DNA of 64,000 nucleotides from JANXAZ01 sp964504655 (lineage in GTDB: Bacteria > Pseudomonadota > Alphaproteobacteria > Geminicoccales > Geminicoccaceae). Below the pieces are notes generated by a model, which ran no database searches, was not told where the DNA came from, and was given only the letters and a program-made list of their open reading frames with translations. This document shows positions 1 to 8,773 of this stretch, one piece after another; positions within the stretch are counted from its first letter, which is position 1; every line of letters begins with the position of its first letter. The stretch spans positions 35,548 to 99,547 of the forward strand of contig CAZDFD010000003.1 in assembly GCA_964504655.1 (NCBI GenBank). Direction: 5' to 3'. The position numbers and the translations under genes were made by a program.

Positions 1-1
1 G

Positions 2-202
2 GCGCCGCGCGGCCACCGCCGGATCCATCTGGGCGGCTGGACCGAGGCCGCGGTGCACGCCCTCGACGAGCTCGCGCCCGGCCAGGTCGTGGCCGGGCCG
101 GCGCTGGTCGAATCGGCCACCACCACGGTCCTGCTCCGGCCGGGCGACCGCGCCCGCGTGACCGATCGGGGCTGGCTCGACGTGGCGTTGCCGACCGGCT
201 GA
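2..202 (+). CDS. Hydantoinase A / 5-oxoprolinase alpha family protein, C-terminal fragment
   Basis: Only the last 66 codons lie in the window; the gene is cut by the left edge. The visible reading frame ends in TGA at 200-202. It contains the late part of the HyuA/oxoprolinase fold: a GQVVAGPALVES stretch, then a TTTVLLRPGD turn and a final GW-D segment, which match the C-terminal beta domain of N-methylhydantoinase A and OplAH-type subunits. These enzymes hydrolyse hydantoins or 5-oxoproline with ATP, usually with a HyuB partner encoded next door. No HyuB gene follows here; the next gene converges on it. Family assignment rests on this short tail only. Confidence 0.65.
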   Translation, partial: APRGHRRIHLGGWTEAAVHALDELAPGQVVAGPALVESATTTVLLRPGDRARVTDRGWLDVALPTG

Positions 203-210
203 GCCCGGGT

Positions 211-1638
211 TCAGCGGGTGAGCAGGAGCCCACCCGTCCAGAGGGTCGCCAGGGCCAGCGCCAGCGCCGCCGTCGGCAGCGCCCGGCGGAGCAGAAGAGG
301 GTCGGCCGCGGCGCTGCCGGCCAGGACCGCGGCCAGCCCGAGGCGCGGCGGCGAGAGCAGCGTGAAGGTGCTCGCGACCGCGTTCAGCACGCCGCCGAGC
401 GGCTCGAGCGCGATCCCGGCCGCGGGCGCGAGCGCCGCCACGATGGGCATCAGGAGGCTGTTCGAGCCGGCGTTCGAGGCGGTCAGGAAGCCGGCCAGGG
501 CCGCCATCCCCGGCACCGCCAGGATCGCCGCCGGGCCGGCCATGGCGAGGAGCCCCTGGGCGGCGGCGGCGGCCAGTCCGGCGGCGCCGTAGACCGTCGC
601 CATCGCCACGAACAGCAGGGTCACGAGGCAGGGCGTCCAGGCACGCCGGCCGGCCGCCCGCAGGGCCGGACCCAGCGCGGCGGCGCCGCGCCGCGCCACG
701 AGGAAGCCGAGCGCCACCACGAGCAGCCAGCTCGCCGGGCTGCGCAGGAGCGGCAGCGGCGGCAGGTCGGCGGCCGGGCGCAGCACCAGGAGCCGTTGCG
801 CCGGCTCGGCCACGGCCGGCACCAGCCGCACCGCCAGGAGCGCGGTCACGAGGCAGCCATAGTCGAGGGTCCCGCGCAGGGTGGCCGCGAGCCGGGCGGG
901 TCCGGGGCGCACGTCCCGCAGCCAGCGCAGCGCCAGGAGGAGCCCGCTCGCCACGAGGCCCACGAGCTCGAGGTCGAGCCGCGGGCTGAGCCGGACCAGG
1001 AGCAGGCCGAGCGCCGCCAGCCAGAGCGCGTCCTCGAGCGTCGCCGCGGCCGGCCGGGCGAGCCCGACGCGACGCGCCAGAGCCTCGAAGGCCACGAGGT
1101 GGCCGGCCAAGAGGAGGGCCGTGACCTCGGCCGAGGCGAGGCCGAGGGCGCGCGGCTCGAGCCCGGCCAGATCGGCGCCGAGCCGGGTGCCGACCGCGAG
1201 CGCCCCCCACGGCACCAGCACCTGGCTGAACAGGCCGAGGAGCGCCGCCGCGGGCGCGGCCAGCCCGCGCGCCCGAAGCGCCGCGAAGGCCACGAGCCAG
1301 CCGACCCCGAAGCCCGTCGCGCACTCGGCGAACGGGCCCAGCAGGAAGGCCGCGGCGAACGGGCTGGGCGCGGTCTCGCCGCCGGCCGCCGGCTCGTCGC
1401 CGCCGCGGGCGCCGTGGAACAGGAGCCCCGCCGCCACCACCAGGATCACCTGGAGCGCCAGCCAGCCGCCGCGCAGGAGCTGCAGCGCCGCCTCGGGCGG
1501 CGCCAGTCGGCCGGTCGCGAGCGCCGGCCCGAGGGTCGCGGCGAGCCCGAGTCCGCCGGCGAGCACCGCCCCGCCCCGGGCGGCGAGCACGCCGACCACG
1601 ACGAGGATCGGGAACGTGGCCGCGATCGCGCCCGTCAA
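211..1638 (-). CDS. L-lactate permease (LctP)-like transporter
   Basis: Integral membrane protein of 475 residues with about a dozen hydrophobic segments. The LctP family signature is visible: GPFAECATGFGVG near residue 100 and GFLTASNAGSNSLLMP near residue 385, matching the paired re-entrant motifs of lactate/glycolate permeases. Proton-coupled uptake of a short 2-hydroxyacid is the family role; the exact substrate cannot be read. The start is a TTG at 1638 with no strong ribosome site, 7 bases after the ppk2 stop, so the two genes are probably co-transcribed. The family is usually somewhat longer (about 530-550 residues), so this member is compact. It converges on the hydantoinase gene. Confidence 0.7.
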   Translation of the reverse strand: MTGAIAATFPILVVVGVLAARGGAVLAGGLGLAATLGPALATGRLAPPEAALQLLRGGWLALQVILVVAAGLLFHGARGGDEPAAGGETAPSPFAAAFLLGPFAECATGFGVGWLVAFAALRARGLAAPAAALLGLFSQVLVPWGALAVGTRLGADLAGLEPRALGLASAEVTALLLAGHLVAFEALARRVGLARPAAATLEDALWLAALGLLLVRLSPRLDLELVGLVASGLLLALRWLRDVRPGPARLAATLRGTLDYGCLVTALLAVRLVPAVAEPAQRLLVLRPAADLPPLPLLRSPASWLLVVALGFLVARRGAAALGPALRAAGRRAWTPCLVTLLFVAMATVYGAAGLAAAAAQGLLAMAGPAAILAVPGMAALAGFLTASNAGSNSLLMPIVAALAPAAGIALEPLGGVLNAVASTFTLLSPPRLGLAAVLAGSAAADPLLLRRALPTAALALALATLWTGGLLLTR

Positions 1639-1645
1639 CAGAGCG

Positions 1646-2485
1646 TCAGAGCGTCGGAACCGTGTGCAGGGCCTTGAGCGCCGCCGGCACGTCCTTCGGT
1701 CGCTTGGGCGGCTTCGGCATGTCCGGGAGCTCGTGCTGCACCTTCTCGTACGGGACCAAGCTCAGGAAATGCTTGATCAGGCTCAGCCGACCGCGCCGCT
1801 GATCGTTGAAATCGACGAGATACCAGGGCGCATACTCGCTGTCGGTCGTCTCCAGCATTCGCTGGTATGCCTGCGTGTAGTCCCAGTATCTCAACACGGA
1901 TTCGATATCCATGGGGCTCAACTTCCAGTGCTTCACCGGATCGGTCAGGCGCGAACGGAATCGCTCGAGCTGGACGTCCTGGCTCACCTCCAGGAAATAT
2001 TTGATGAGCATGATGCCGGATTGGACGATCTGACGCTCCAGGAACGGCGTCACCTTCAAAAAGCGCTCGGTCTCCTCGGGCGTGCAGAAGCCCATCACCG
2101 GCTCGACCCCGGCCCGGTTGTACCAGGAGCGGTCGAACAGGACGATCTCGCCGGCCGCCGGGAAGTGGGCCATGTAGCGCTGGATGTAGAGCTGCGTGCG
2201 CTCGCGGTCGGACGGCTTGGGCAGTGCCACGTGCTTGAAGACGCGCGGGCTCGTGCGCTGCATGATCCGCGCGATCACGCCACCCTTCCCGGCGGTGTCG
2301 CGGCCCTCCAGCACGACGATGATCCGACCGCCCGTGGCGACCGTCCAGTCCTGCAGCCGCACGAGCTCGAGCTGCAGCTCCTCGAGCGCCCGCTCGAACT
2401 CCTTGCGCTTCATCTTGACGGGCGGGGTGGCCGTGGCCGACGCATCCTCGGGCTTGCTGCCCTTGCCCTCGCTCTTCCTGCCCAT
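1646..2485 (-). CDS. ppk2: Polyphosphate kinase 2 (PPK2 family)
   Basis: Reversibly transfers phosphate between polyphosphate and nucleotides in the cytoplasm. The 279-residue product has the PPK2 P-loop GRDTAGKGG (residues 61-69), the DRSWYNR lid motif (118-124), and the downstream SGIMLIKYFLEVS and HWKLSPMD segments; the length suits a one-domain class I enzyme. An upstream in-frame TTG at 2557 would add 24 low-complexity residues but has no ribosome site, so I prefer the ATG at 2485, which has an AGAGGA about 13 bases upstream. The N-terminus is lysine-rich and probably disordered. It lies between tonB and the lactate-permease-like gene on the same strand. Whether it prefers ADP or GDP cannot be told from sequence. 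Confidence 0.92.
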   Translation of the reverse strand: MGRKSEGKGSKPEDASATATPPVKMKRKEFERALEELQLELVRLQDWTVATGGRIIVVLEGRDTAGKGGVIARIMQRTSPRVFKHVALPKPSDRERTQLYIQRYMAHFPAAGEIVLFDRSWYNRAGVEPVMGFCTPEETERFLKVTPFLERQIVQSGIMLIKYFLEVSQDVQLERFRSRLTDPVKHWKLSPMDIESVLRYWDYTQAYQRMLETTDSEYAPWYLVDFNDQRRGRLSLIKHFLSLVPYEKVQHELPDMPKPPKRPKDVPAALKALHTVPTL

Positions 2486-2567
2486 GCCCCGATCCAGTCC
2501 TCTGCACGCGCTCGATGGCGCGAAGGTGACGCTATCGGCCGCGGCGGGGGGCGGCAAGGCGGTCGGG

Positions 2568-3299
2568 TCAGGGGTCGACCAGGCGGAACTCGACCGGTAC
2601 GGCGAGGCTCGCCTCGACCGGCCGACCGGCGGCCGTGGCCGGCTGGAAGCGCCAGCGCCGGACCGCCTCGAGGGCCGCCTCGTCGAGGAGCGTCGAGCCG
2701 CTCGAGGCGGCGACCTCGACCGCGACCGGCAGGCCCGAGGCGGCCACCCGGACGGCGAGCGTCACGATCCCCTGGATGCCGCGCCGACGCGCCGCCGAGG
2801 GGTAGCGCGGCGCCGGGTTGTCGGACGAGCCCAGCGCCCAGCCGGCGGGCGCGCCGGCCGGCGCCGCCGGCAGCGCGGCGAGCACCTGGCCGACGCCGGG
2901 CATCGCCGCGGCGGGCCCGGCCGCCCCGGGATCGTCCGGGGCGGCCGGCGCGGGGGCCGGCGGCTGCGGGACGGCCGCGACGGCGGCCGGCCGAACCCTC
3001 GGGGCGGACCGCGGCGGCCGCGGCGTCACCCGCGCCTCCACCGGCGGCCCGGGCGGCGGTGGCGTGGGCGGCGGCGGCGCGGCCGCCGGCTCGGCCGACG
3101 GGGCCTGCGGCACCGCGGCCGGAGCCGGCGCGGGGGCGATCGCCACGAGCTCGACCGCGACCACCGGCGCCGGGGCCGGCGGCTCCTGGCGCGGGGCCAG
3201 GAGGACCGCGGTCAGCACCGCCCCGTGCGCCAGCCCCGAGCCCAGGATCGCGAGCGCCACGCCTCCGACCGGGAGCCCTTCGGGTGGCCGGTGGCGCAC
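2568..3299 (-). CDS. tonB: TonB family energy-transducing protein
   Basis: Couples the inner-membrane proton motive force to outer-membrane receptors. The 243-residue frame starts at a GTG (3299) only 13 bases after the receptor gene stop. It has one N-terminal membrane helix (about residues 10-30), a long Pro/Ala-rich periplasmic spacer (about 35-150) and a C-terminal TonB domain with the YPSAARRRGIQGIVTLAV and RRWRFQPA signatures. Longer frames extending upstream lie over the receptor gene and are not real. ExbB and ExbD are not encoded here, so it must share them with another locus. Being downstream of btuB, it is probably under the same riboswitch. Confidence 0.88.
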   Translation of the reverse strand: MRHRPPEGLPVGGVALAILGSGLAHGAVLTAVLLAPRQEPPAPAPVVAVELVAIAPAPAPAAVPQAPSAEPAAAPPPPTPPPPGPPVEARVTPRPPRSAPRVRPAAVAAVPQPPAPAPAAPDDPGAAGPAAAMPGVGQVLAALPAAPAGAPAGWALGSSDNPAPRYPSAARRRGIQGIVTLAVRVAASGLPVAVEVAASSGSTLLDEAALEAVRRWRFQPATAAGRPVEASLAVPVEFRLVDP

Positions 3300-3312
3300 C
3301 GCCCGGTCCCGC

Positions 3313-5307
3313 TCAGAACGCCAGCCGGCCGCGCAGGCCGAGGAACGCCCCGAGGCCGGAGCCGCGATAGCCGAACGCCTCCTCGTAGTCCTGATCGAGC
3401 AGGTTCTGGACCCGACCGACGACCGCGAGCCCGGGCAGGAGCTCGTAGCTCGCAGCCGCGTCGACCAGCCAGAAATCGTCGAGCACACGCCGCCCCTGAG
3501 CGAAGGCCGGGGTGAACACGTTGTCCTCCTGGCTGCCGTTGTAGCGGGCGGCGAGATCGACCCGGAGGCGGGCCCGGCCGTCCCGGTCGGCGAGCGCCGA
3601 CCAGGTGAGGCCGAGCGAGCCGACATGCCGGGGCCGCCGCGCGAGCTGATCGCCGTCCGGATCGTCGGTGTCGGTCAGGGTGTAGGCGGCGCGCAGCTCC
3701 AGCTCCCTGAGAAGCCTCGCCCGGGCGGCCAGCTCGAGCCCCTGGGTGTCCGTTCGACCCTCGAGGTTGACCGGCCGGAAATCGCCCGTGGCCGGGTCGA
3801 GCTCGCTGCCGACGAAGTCCTCGATCTCGTTGCGGAACACGCCGGCCGAGATCGTCAGCCGGCCGCCCAGGAGGCTCTGCTCGACGCCCGCGTCCCAGCC
3901 GGTCGACTGCTCCGGCTCGAGGTCGGGGTTGCCCTGGAAGTTGGCGAAGAAGCCGAACAACTCGACCAGCGTCGGGTTCTGGACGCCCCGTCCCCAGCTG
4001 GCGCGCAGCCGCGTGCCGGTCTCGGGGATCACGTAGGACCCCGTGATCCGCGGCGACAGGAAGTCCTCGAACTGGTCGTTGACGTCGTAGCGCAGGCCGG
4101 CCGACAGGGTGAGGCGATCCAGGAACGTCACGCGCCAGTCGGCGACGAGGCCGGTGTTGTTGATCGCCTCGAACTCGGCGAACGAGCTCCGGCCGTCGTC
4201 GCGCTGCCACTCGGCGATGAAGGTGAAGGCGTGGCTCGCCTGGACGAGCGTGGTCGTGTCGAGGAACAGGTTCGCCTGGTAGTCGAGGATCGTCCGGTCG
4301 GCGTCGAACTCGAAGGTCTTGTCGCCCCGATCGAGCTGGTCGCTGCGGGTACTCAGCCCGGAGAAGCCGAGCGTGTGCTCGAGCCGGCCGTCGAGCGTGG
4401 CGAGCCTGGCCTGGGCGCGGCCGGAGACCGACGAGCGTCGCTCGGCGAGGTCGGCGTCGGTCGGGATCAACAGCCCGTCGCGGGTGTCCGGGCCGAATTC
4501 GTCGTACTCGTTCTCGGCCTCGACCCAGCGGAGCGTGCCGCGCAGCTCGAGCGCCTCGAAGGGCCGCAGCCCGACATTGGCGTTGAGCGTGCCGTTCCAA
4601 TAGCCGTCGTCCTCGCCGCCCCGGGAGGCGATGTTGCTGCCGCCGGTGGTGAGCCCGCTGATCCCGACATAGCCGTCCACCCGCTCGTCGCCGGCACCCA
4701 GCGAGACGCCGCCGTCGAGCGTGCGGAACGAGCCGCCGGCACCGAACGCCTCGGCCTGCGGCCGGCCGCGGCCGCGCTTGGTCGTGATGCTGACCACGCC
4801 GCCGATCGTGTTCGAGCCGTAGAGCGTGGCCTGCGGGCCGCGCAGGATCTCGATCCGCTCGACATCGGCGGTGCGCAGGTCCTCGAAGCGGAAGAGGCCG
4901 GTCGAGGCGGGGTCGTTCATCTTGACCCCGTCGATCACCACGAGCGTGTGGTTGGCATCCGCGCCCCGGATCCGCACGTCCGTCAGCGATCCCATCGGCC
5001 CGCTCCGGTTGACCGCGAGCCCGGGCACCTCGCGCAGGACGTCCGAAACCAGCACCGCCTGGCGAGCCGCCAGGTCCTCGGCGGTGATCACGGTGAGCGC
5101 GCTGCCGACCGTCTCCGGGGCGGTCGGGAAGCGGGTCGCGGTGACGACCGTCGTCGGCAGCGCCGCGTCCTGCCCCGCCGCCGGCGCCGCCAGGACGACC
5201 GACACCGCGACGAGGAGCCGCCCCGCTCCCCGCCGCGCCACGCCCGCGAATCGAGCCGATTTCCGGCCGGGCGCGCCGCCCCGACCGACCTGCGCCTGTT
5301 CGACCAC
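3313..5307 (-). CDS. btuB: TonB-dependent outer-membrane receptor, cobalamin type (BtuB-like)
   Basis: The 664-residue protein has a signal peptide (hydrophobic core about residues 30-45 ending APAAG), a TonB-box-like TTVVTATR, a plug domain with DVRIRGADANHTLVVIDGV and ERIEILRGPQATLYG, and a 22-strand-type barrel ending in a C-terminal Phe (LRGRLAF). Plug and barrel motifs match BtuB. Substrate assignment to B12/corrinoids is supported by the cobalamin riboswitch about 100 bases upstream. The start is GTG at 5307 with GGAGG about 12 bases before it. tonB follows after 13 bases. A periplasmic BtuF and BtuCD importer are not in the window. Confidence 0.93.
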   Translation of the reverse strand: MVEQAQVGRGGAPGRKSARFAGVARRGAGRLLVAVSVVLAAPAAGQDAALPTTVVTATRFPTAPETVGSALTVITAEDLAARQAVLVSDVLREVPGLAVNRSGPMGSLTDVRIRGADANHTLVVIDGVKMNDPASTGLFRFEDLRTADVERIEILRGPQATLYGSNTIGGVVSITTKRGRGRPQAEAFGAGGSFRTLDGGVSLGAGDERVDGYVGISGLTTGGSNIASRGGEDDGYWNGTLNANVGLRPFEALELRGTLRWVEAENEYDEFGPDTRDGLLIPTDADLAERRSSVSGRAQARLATLDGRLEHTLGFSGLSTRSDQLDRGDKTFEFDADRTILDYQANLFLDTTTLVQASHAFTFIAEWQRDDGRSSFAEFEAINNTGLVADWRVTFLDRLTLSAGLRYDVNDQFEDFLSPRITGSYVIPETGTRLRASWGRGVQNPTLVELFGFFANFQGNPDLEPEQSTGWDAGVEQSLLGGRLTISAGVFRNEIEDFVGSELDPATGDFRPVNLEGRTDTQGLELAARARLLRELELRAAYTLTDTDDPDGDQLARRPRHVGSLGLTWSALADRDGRARLRVDLAARYNGSQEDNVFTPAFAQGRRVLDDFWLVDAAASYELLPGLAVVGRVQNLLDQDYEEAFGYRGSGLGAFLGLRGRLAF

Positions 5308-5407
5308 CCCTCGTGCGCCTCCAACCGCAGCTAAGGCCTGACCGAGCCGTCACCGCAGCGGAGATCCGCGCCCGCGACACACCCCGATCGCGAGCAGGGT
5401 GACGATG

Positions 5408-5575
5408 GCGGCGGCAGGTCTCCTGGCTCGCGCGTCGCTGCCGCTCGGCCCTGCCTTCCCGGTTTCCCAGTGGCAGATGCGGGCCGTGGCTCGGCGCCTA
5501 CAGTTGCGGGGGCAGCCACGGATTGGGCCCGAAGGCCGCACCGTGTTCCCTCTTTCCTCCCCTCTCGGGGAACCG
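5408..5575 (-). promoter_or_regulatory. Cobalamin (adenosylcobalamin) riboswitch
   Basis: Read on the minus strand this stretch carries the conserved blocks in order: a 5' pairing element GGTTCCCC, GGGAACACGGTGCGG, the core GGCTGCCCCCGCAACTGTA, GCCACTGGGAAA, GGGAAGGC, and the 3' B12 box AGCCAGGAGACCTGCC (about 5414-5429). This order and these core bases define the cobalamin riboswitch. It sits in the 5' leader of btuB-tonB, about 100 bases before the btuB start, and should repress them when cobalamin is plentiful. The other strand carries an open frame joined to the MFS gene, which is a shadow. Confidence 0.95.
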
Positions 5576-5740
5576 TCGCCGAGGCCGAGGCTGCACCCCG
5601 ACGGCGGGACCGTCAAGCGCGATGGACAGGCGGCGCCGGCGGTCGTGCTGCGGCGGATCGCGCGGCAGCCGTACCGCTCGCGCGCTTCCTCCGGCCGCCC
5701 CGATCGGCCATGCTCCGCACCGTCCAGCCGGAGCCCCGCC
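5576..5740. promoter_or_regulatory. Divergent intergenic region (btuB riboswitch leader / MFS gene)
   Basis: Together with the riboswitch and its 100-base spacer, this is the 430-base gene-free stretch between btuB and the MFS transporter. It must hold the promoter for the riboswitch leader on the minus strand and probably one for the MFS gene on the plus strand. I see no clear -10/-35 pair in this GC-rich sequence. GGAG at 5730-5733 is the ribosome site for the MFS TTG start at 5741. Confidence 0.5.
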
Positions 5741-6952
5741 TTGCCCGAGCCCGCCACCAGGCAGGCCGTCCTGCCGATCGTCCTGGCCGCTTGCGCCGTC
5801 GCCGTCGTCACCTTCGGCTCGCGCTCGGGCTTCGGGCTCTACCTCGAGCCGCTCACCCGCACGCAGGGCTTCTCGCGCGAGGCGTTCTCGATCGCGATCG
5901 GCATCCAGAACATCCTGTGGGGCATCGGCCAGCCGCTCGCGGGCGCGCTCGCCGACCGCTTCGGGACCACCCGCGTGCTGATCGGCGGGACGCTGGTCTT
6001 CGCCCTTGGGCTCGCCCTGATCGCGCTGGCCGACACGCCCTGGCTCTTGAACCTCTCGCTCGGCGTGCTCGTGGGCCTCGGCGGTGCCGGCGCCTCCTTC
6101 GGCATCGTCATGGCGGCCGCCGGCCGGCTCGTGCCGGACGACCGCCGCTCCTGGATGATGGGACTGGTGGTCGCGTCGAGCTCGCTCGGCCAGTTCCTCT
6201 ACGGCTTCCTCAACCACGCGCTCATCAGCGCCTTCGGCTGGCAGACAGCGCTCGTCACGCTCGCGGCGATCCTGCTCCTGATCCTGCCGCTGGCACTGGT
6301 CTTCCGCGGCGAGGGCGGCGCGGTCGCCGGCGCCGCCGCGCAGTCGCTCGGCGAGGCGGTGCGCGAGGCGGTCGGCCACCGGAGCTTCCTTCTGCTCACC
6401 GCCGGCTTCTTCGTCTGCGGCTACCACGTGGCGTTCATCCAGACCCACCTGCCGCCCTACATCCTGGACGCCGGGGTGGCACCCTGGGTCGCCGCCGCCT
6501 CGATCGCGCTCGTGGGCCTGTTCAACATCGTCGGCTCCTACACCGCCGGGGTGCTCGGCGGACGCTGGAGCACGCGCTGGATCCTGGCCGCCATCTATCT
6601 CGGCCGGGCGGTCGTGATCGGGCTGTTCCTCTTGACCCCGCCGACCGCCACCACGACGCTCCTGTTCTCGGCCGCGATGGGGCTCCTCTGGCTCGCGACC
6701 GTGCCGCCGACCTCGGGCCTGGTCGCCCTGATGTTCGGGCCGCGCTACATGGCGACTCTGTTCGGGCTCGTCTTCCTGAGCCACCAGGTGGGGGCACTCC
6801 TGGGCGTGTGGTTCGGCGGCTGGTGGTTCGACGTCACGGGCTCCTACGGGCCAGTCTGGGCGACGATGATCCTCACCGGGATCCTGGCCGGGCTCGTCCA
6901 CCTGCCGATCGTCGAGCGGCCGGTGGCCCGGCTGCGCCCGGCCGCGATCTGA
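5741..6952 (+). CDS. Major facilitator superfamily (MFS) transporter
   Basis: Predicted 403-residue inner-membrane transporter with 12 hydrophobic segments. The loop between helices 2 and 3 carries the MFS motif A variant GALADRFGTTRVLIGG, and the second half begins after the EAVGHRSFLLL segment. The TTG at 5741 is chosen because GGAG lies 7 bases upstream and the frame before it runs through riboswitch sequence. It resembles the oxalate/formate-antiporter-like and monocarboxylate-type MFS branch, but no substrate can be assigned. The EamA gene follows with only two bases between its GTG and this stop, so the two form an operon. Confidence 0.85.
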   Translation: MPEPATRQAVLPIVLAACAVAVVTFGSRSGFGLYLEPLTRTQGFSREAFSIAIGIQNILWGIGQPLAGALADRFGTTRVLIGGTLVFALGLALIALADTPWLLNLSLGVLVGLGGAGASFGIVMAAAGRLVPDDRRSWMMGLVVASSSLGQFLYGFLNHALISAFGWQTALVTLAAILLLILPLALVFRGEGGAVAGAAAQSLGEAVREAVGHRSFLLLTAGFFVCGYHVAFIQTHLPPYILDAGVAPWVAAASIALVGLFNIVGSYTAGVLGGRWSTRWILAAIYLGRAVVIGLFLLTPPTATTTLLFSAAMGLLWLATVPPTSGLVALMFGPRYMATLFGLVFLSHQVGALLGVWFGGWWFDVTGSYGPVWATMILTGILAGLVHLPIVERPVARLRPAAI

Positions 6953-6954
6953 GG

Positions 6955-7860
6955 GTGGCCGGGCCCGCGGGCGAGCGGGGCGGCCCCGCGCTCACCGCCG
7001 CGGCGCTCGTCGCGGTCGCGGTCTGGGGCGGCTCGCCGGCCGCCACCAAGCTCGCCCTCGAGGCGGTGGCACCGGTCGACGTGGCGCTCCTGCGCACCCT
7101 GCTCGGCTGCCTCCTGGCCCTGCCGCTGGTGCTGCTGCTCCGCCTGCCCCTGCCGCGCGGCCGCCGCCAGTGGCGGCTGCTCGGGCTCTCCTCGGGCTGC
7201 GGCTTCCTGCTCTTCCCGCTGCTGTTCTCCTTCGGCCAGATCCGCACCTCGGCGACCCACGCCACCTTGATCCTGGCCTTCCTGCCGGTCTTGACCGCGC
7301 TCTACGCGCTCGCCTGGGACCGCCTTCGACCGAGCCCGCGGCTGGTGGCGGGCTGCCTCGTGGCGCTCGCCGGCGAGGCCGGCCTGGCGCTCTCGCGCGA
7401 CGCCTCGGCCGGCGTCGGCGAGGCGAGCCTCGCGGGCGACCTCCTGGTGCTCGCCTCGGGCTGCGCCTCGGCCTTCGGCTACGTCGCCGGCGCGCGGCTC
7501 GCCCGAGAGGGCTATCCGAGCGCGGCCGTCACCTTCTGGGGCATCGTGCTGGCGAGCCTCGTCCTGCTGCCGGTCGTGCCGGGCCTCCTCGGCCGGCTCG
7601 CCGCGGCGCCGGGGACCGCCCGGGCCTGGGCCGGGCTGCTCTATCTGGGCCTCGGCTCGACCGTGCTCGCCTACATTCTCTGGTACGGGGCGCTCGCCCG
7701 GGGCGGCATCACCAGGATCGGCCTGACCCAGTTCCTGCAGCCGGTGGCCGGGCTGCTACTGGCCGTGCTCCTGGTCGGCGAGACGATCGGCGCGGCGGTG
7801 CTCCTGGCCGGCCTCGTGATCCTCCTCGGCACCGCGCTCGCCCGCGGCGGCACCGGCTGA
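6955..7860 (+). CDS. DMT-family transporter (EamA domain)
   Basis: Predicted 301-residue membrane protein with ten hydrophobic helices arranged as two EamA repeats. The first repeat carries the VAVWGGSPAATKLAL segment, the second the LGSTVLAYILWYGALARGG and FLQPVAGLLLAVLLVGE segments typical of drug/metabolite exporters of the RhaT/EamA group. The GTG at 6955 is set two bases after the MFS stop and the preceding TGAGGGTGG supplies a weak ribosome site. Longer upstream open frames lie over the MFS gene and are shadows. Probably exports or imports a small metabolite; substrate unknown. It converges with the DHDPS-family gene. Confidence 0.85.
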   Translation: MAGPAGERGGPALTAAALVAVAVWGGSPAATKLALEAVAPVDVALLRTLLGCLLALPLVLLLRLPLPRGRRQWRLLGLSSGCGFLLFPLLFSFGQIRTSATHATLILAFLPVLTALYALAWDRLRPSPRLVAGCLVALAGEAGLALSRDASAGVGEASLAGDLLVLASGCASAFGYVAGARLAREGYPSAAVTFWGIVLASLVLLPVVPGLLGRLAAAPGTARAWAGLLYLGLGSTVLAYILWYGALARGGITRIGLTQFLQPVAGLLLAVLLVGETIGAAVLLAGLVILLGTALARGGTG

Positions 7861-7870
7861 GCGCCCGCTC

Positions 7871-8773
7871 TCAGCCGGCGGCGAAGGGCGGCAGGCCGGC
7901 GCTCCACCGCTCCATCGCCTCGAGGCCGGCGGGCGTCGGCCGCTCGCACGGCTCACGATCGACCACGGGCCCGAGGCCGAGCCGACGCGCGGTGATCCGC
8001 TTGCCGTAGCAGACGAAGCGAGGCACCGACTGCATCAGGAACACGATCAGGGGCAGGATCGAGGCGTAGAGGCGGTCGGCCTCCTCGATCCGCCCGGCGC
8101 GGAAGGCCTCGTAGATCCGCACCTGCACGTCGAAGCATTCGGGCGCCGGGATCATGCCGGCGCAGCCGGCCCTGAGCACGTCGGTGAGCTCGAGCCCGGC
8201 GCGGCCGTTGAAGATCGCCACCTCGGGGCCGAGGAGCTCGTGCGTGCGGCCGATCTCGAGCGCCGAGGACTCGCCCTTGAGGAGCCGGAAGTTCGGGTGG
8301 TTGCGCCGCAGCGCCACGAGGCTCTCGTCGCCCAGGCCGACGCCGATGAACTGCGGCGCGTTCTGGATCGCGACCGGGATCGGTGCGGCGTCGGCGACCC
8401 GCCCGAAGAAGCGCAACAGCTCGCTCTCGGCGAGCGGCCGGGTCGGCGGCGGCTGCAGGATCACCCAGGCGGCCCCCAGATCGGCGGCCGCTTTGACGAA
8501 CTCGATCTGGTCCTCGGCCGTCTGGCCGAACACGGTGATCGCCACGGGCAGCCGGCCGGCCACGTCCGCGAGGCACCATTCCATGACGCTGTGCCGCTCG
8601 GCGGGATCGAGCTTGGAGACCTCGGTGGCGAGCCCCAGAGCCGCGATCCCGTGCGCCCCGCCGCGGACGCAGGCCTCCACCTGGCGGCGCATCGCCTCCC
8701 GGTCGAGCCGCCCGTCCGGCCCGAACAGCGCGTAGAGGATCGGGTAGATGCCGTGGAACGCGCTCGCTGCCAT
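7871..8773 (-). CDS. Dihydrodipicolinate synthase (DapA/NAL) family lyase, divergent
   Basis: 300-residue TIM-barrel class I aldolase family member. The Schiff-base lysine is present in FRLLKGESS (Lys166). Two landmark features of true DapA are changed: the GTTGE loop is GLATE (47-51) and the tyrosine of the YNxP motif is Gln137 (AIQNAPQF). That argues against lysine biosynthesis and for another pyruvate- or keto-acid-dependent lyase or dehydratase. Neighbouring sugar-acid-type oxidoreductases (11.2-14.7 kb) hint at a keto-deoxy-acid substrate, but this is inference. It is divergent from the sulfite dehydrogenase, with a 121-base shared upstream region. Confidence 0.82.
   Translation of the reverse strand: MAASAFHGIYPILYALFGPDGRLDREAMRRQVEACVRGGAHGIAALGLATEVSKLDPAERHSVMEWCLADVAGRLPVAITVFGQTAEDQIEFVKAAADLGAAWVILQPPPTRPLAESELLRFFGRVADAAPIPVAIQNAPQFIGVGLGDESLVALRRNHPNFRLLKGESSALEIGRTHELLGPEVAIFNGRAGLELTDVLRAGCAGMIPAPECFDVQVRIYEAFRAGRIEEADRLYASILPLIVFLMQSVPRFVCYGKRITARRLGLGPVVDREPCERPTPAGLEAMERWSAGLPPFAAG

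Noticed and set aside
2526..2543. Pho box before ppk2
   Set aside because: On the minus strand GCGTCAC has a partner at 11 bases that matches only about 4 of 7 positions, and it lies between tonB and ppk2 where co-transcription is likely. Too weak to call.
5399..5740. N-terminal extension of the MFS transporter by 114 codons
   Set aside because: This stretch is the complement of the cobalamin riboswitch and is low-complexity and Arg/Pro-rich when translated; the TTG at 5741 with GGAG upstream gives a normal MFS start.
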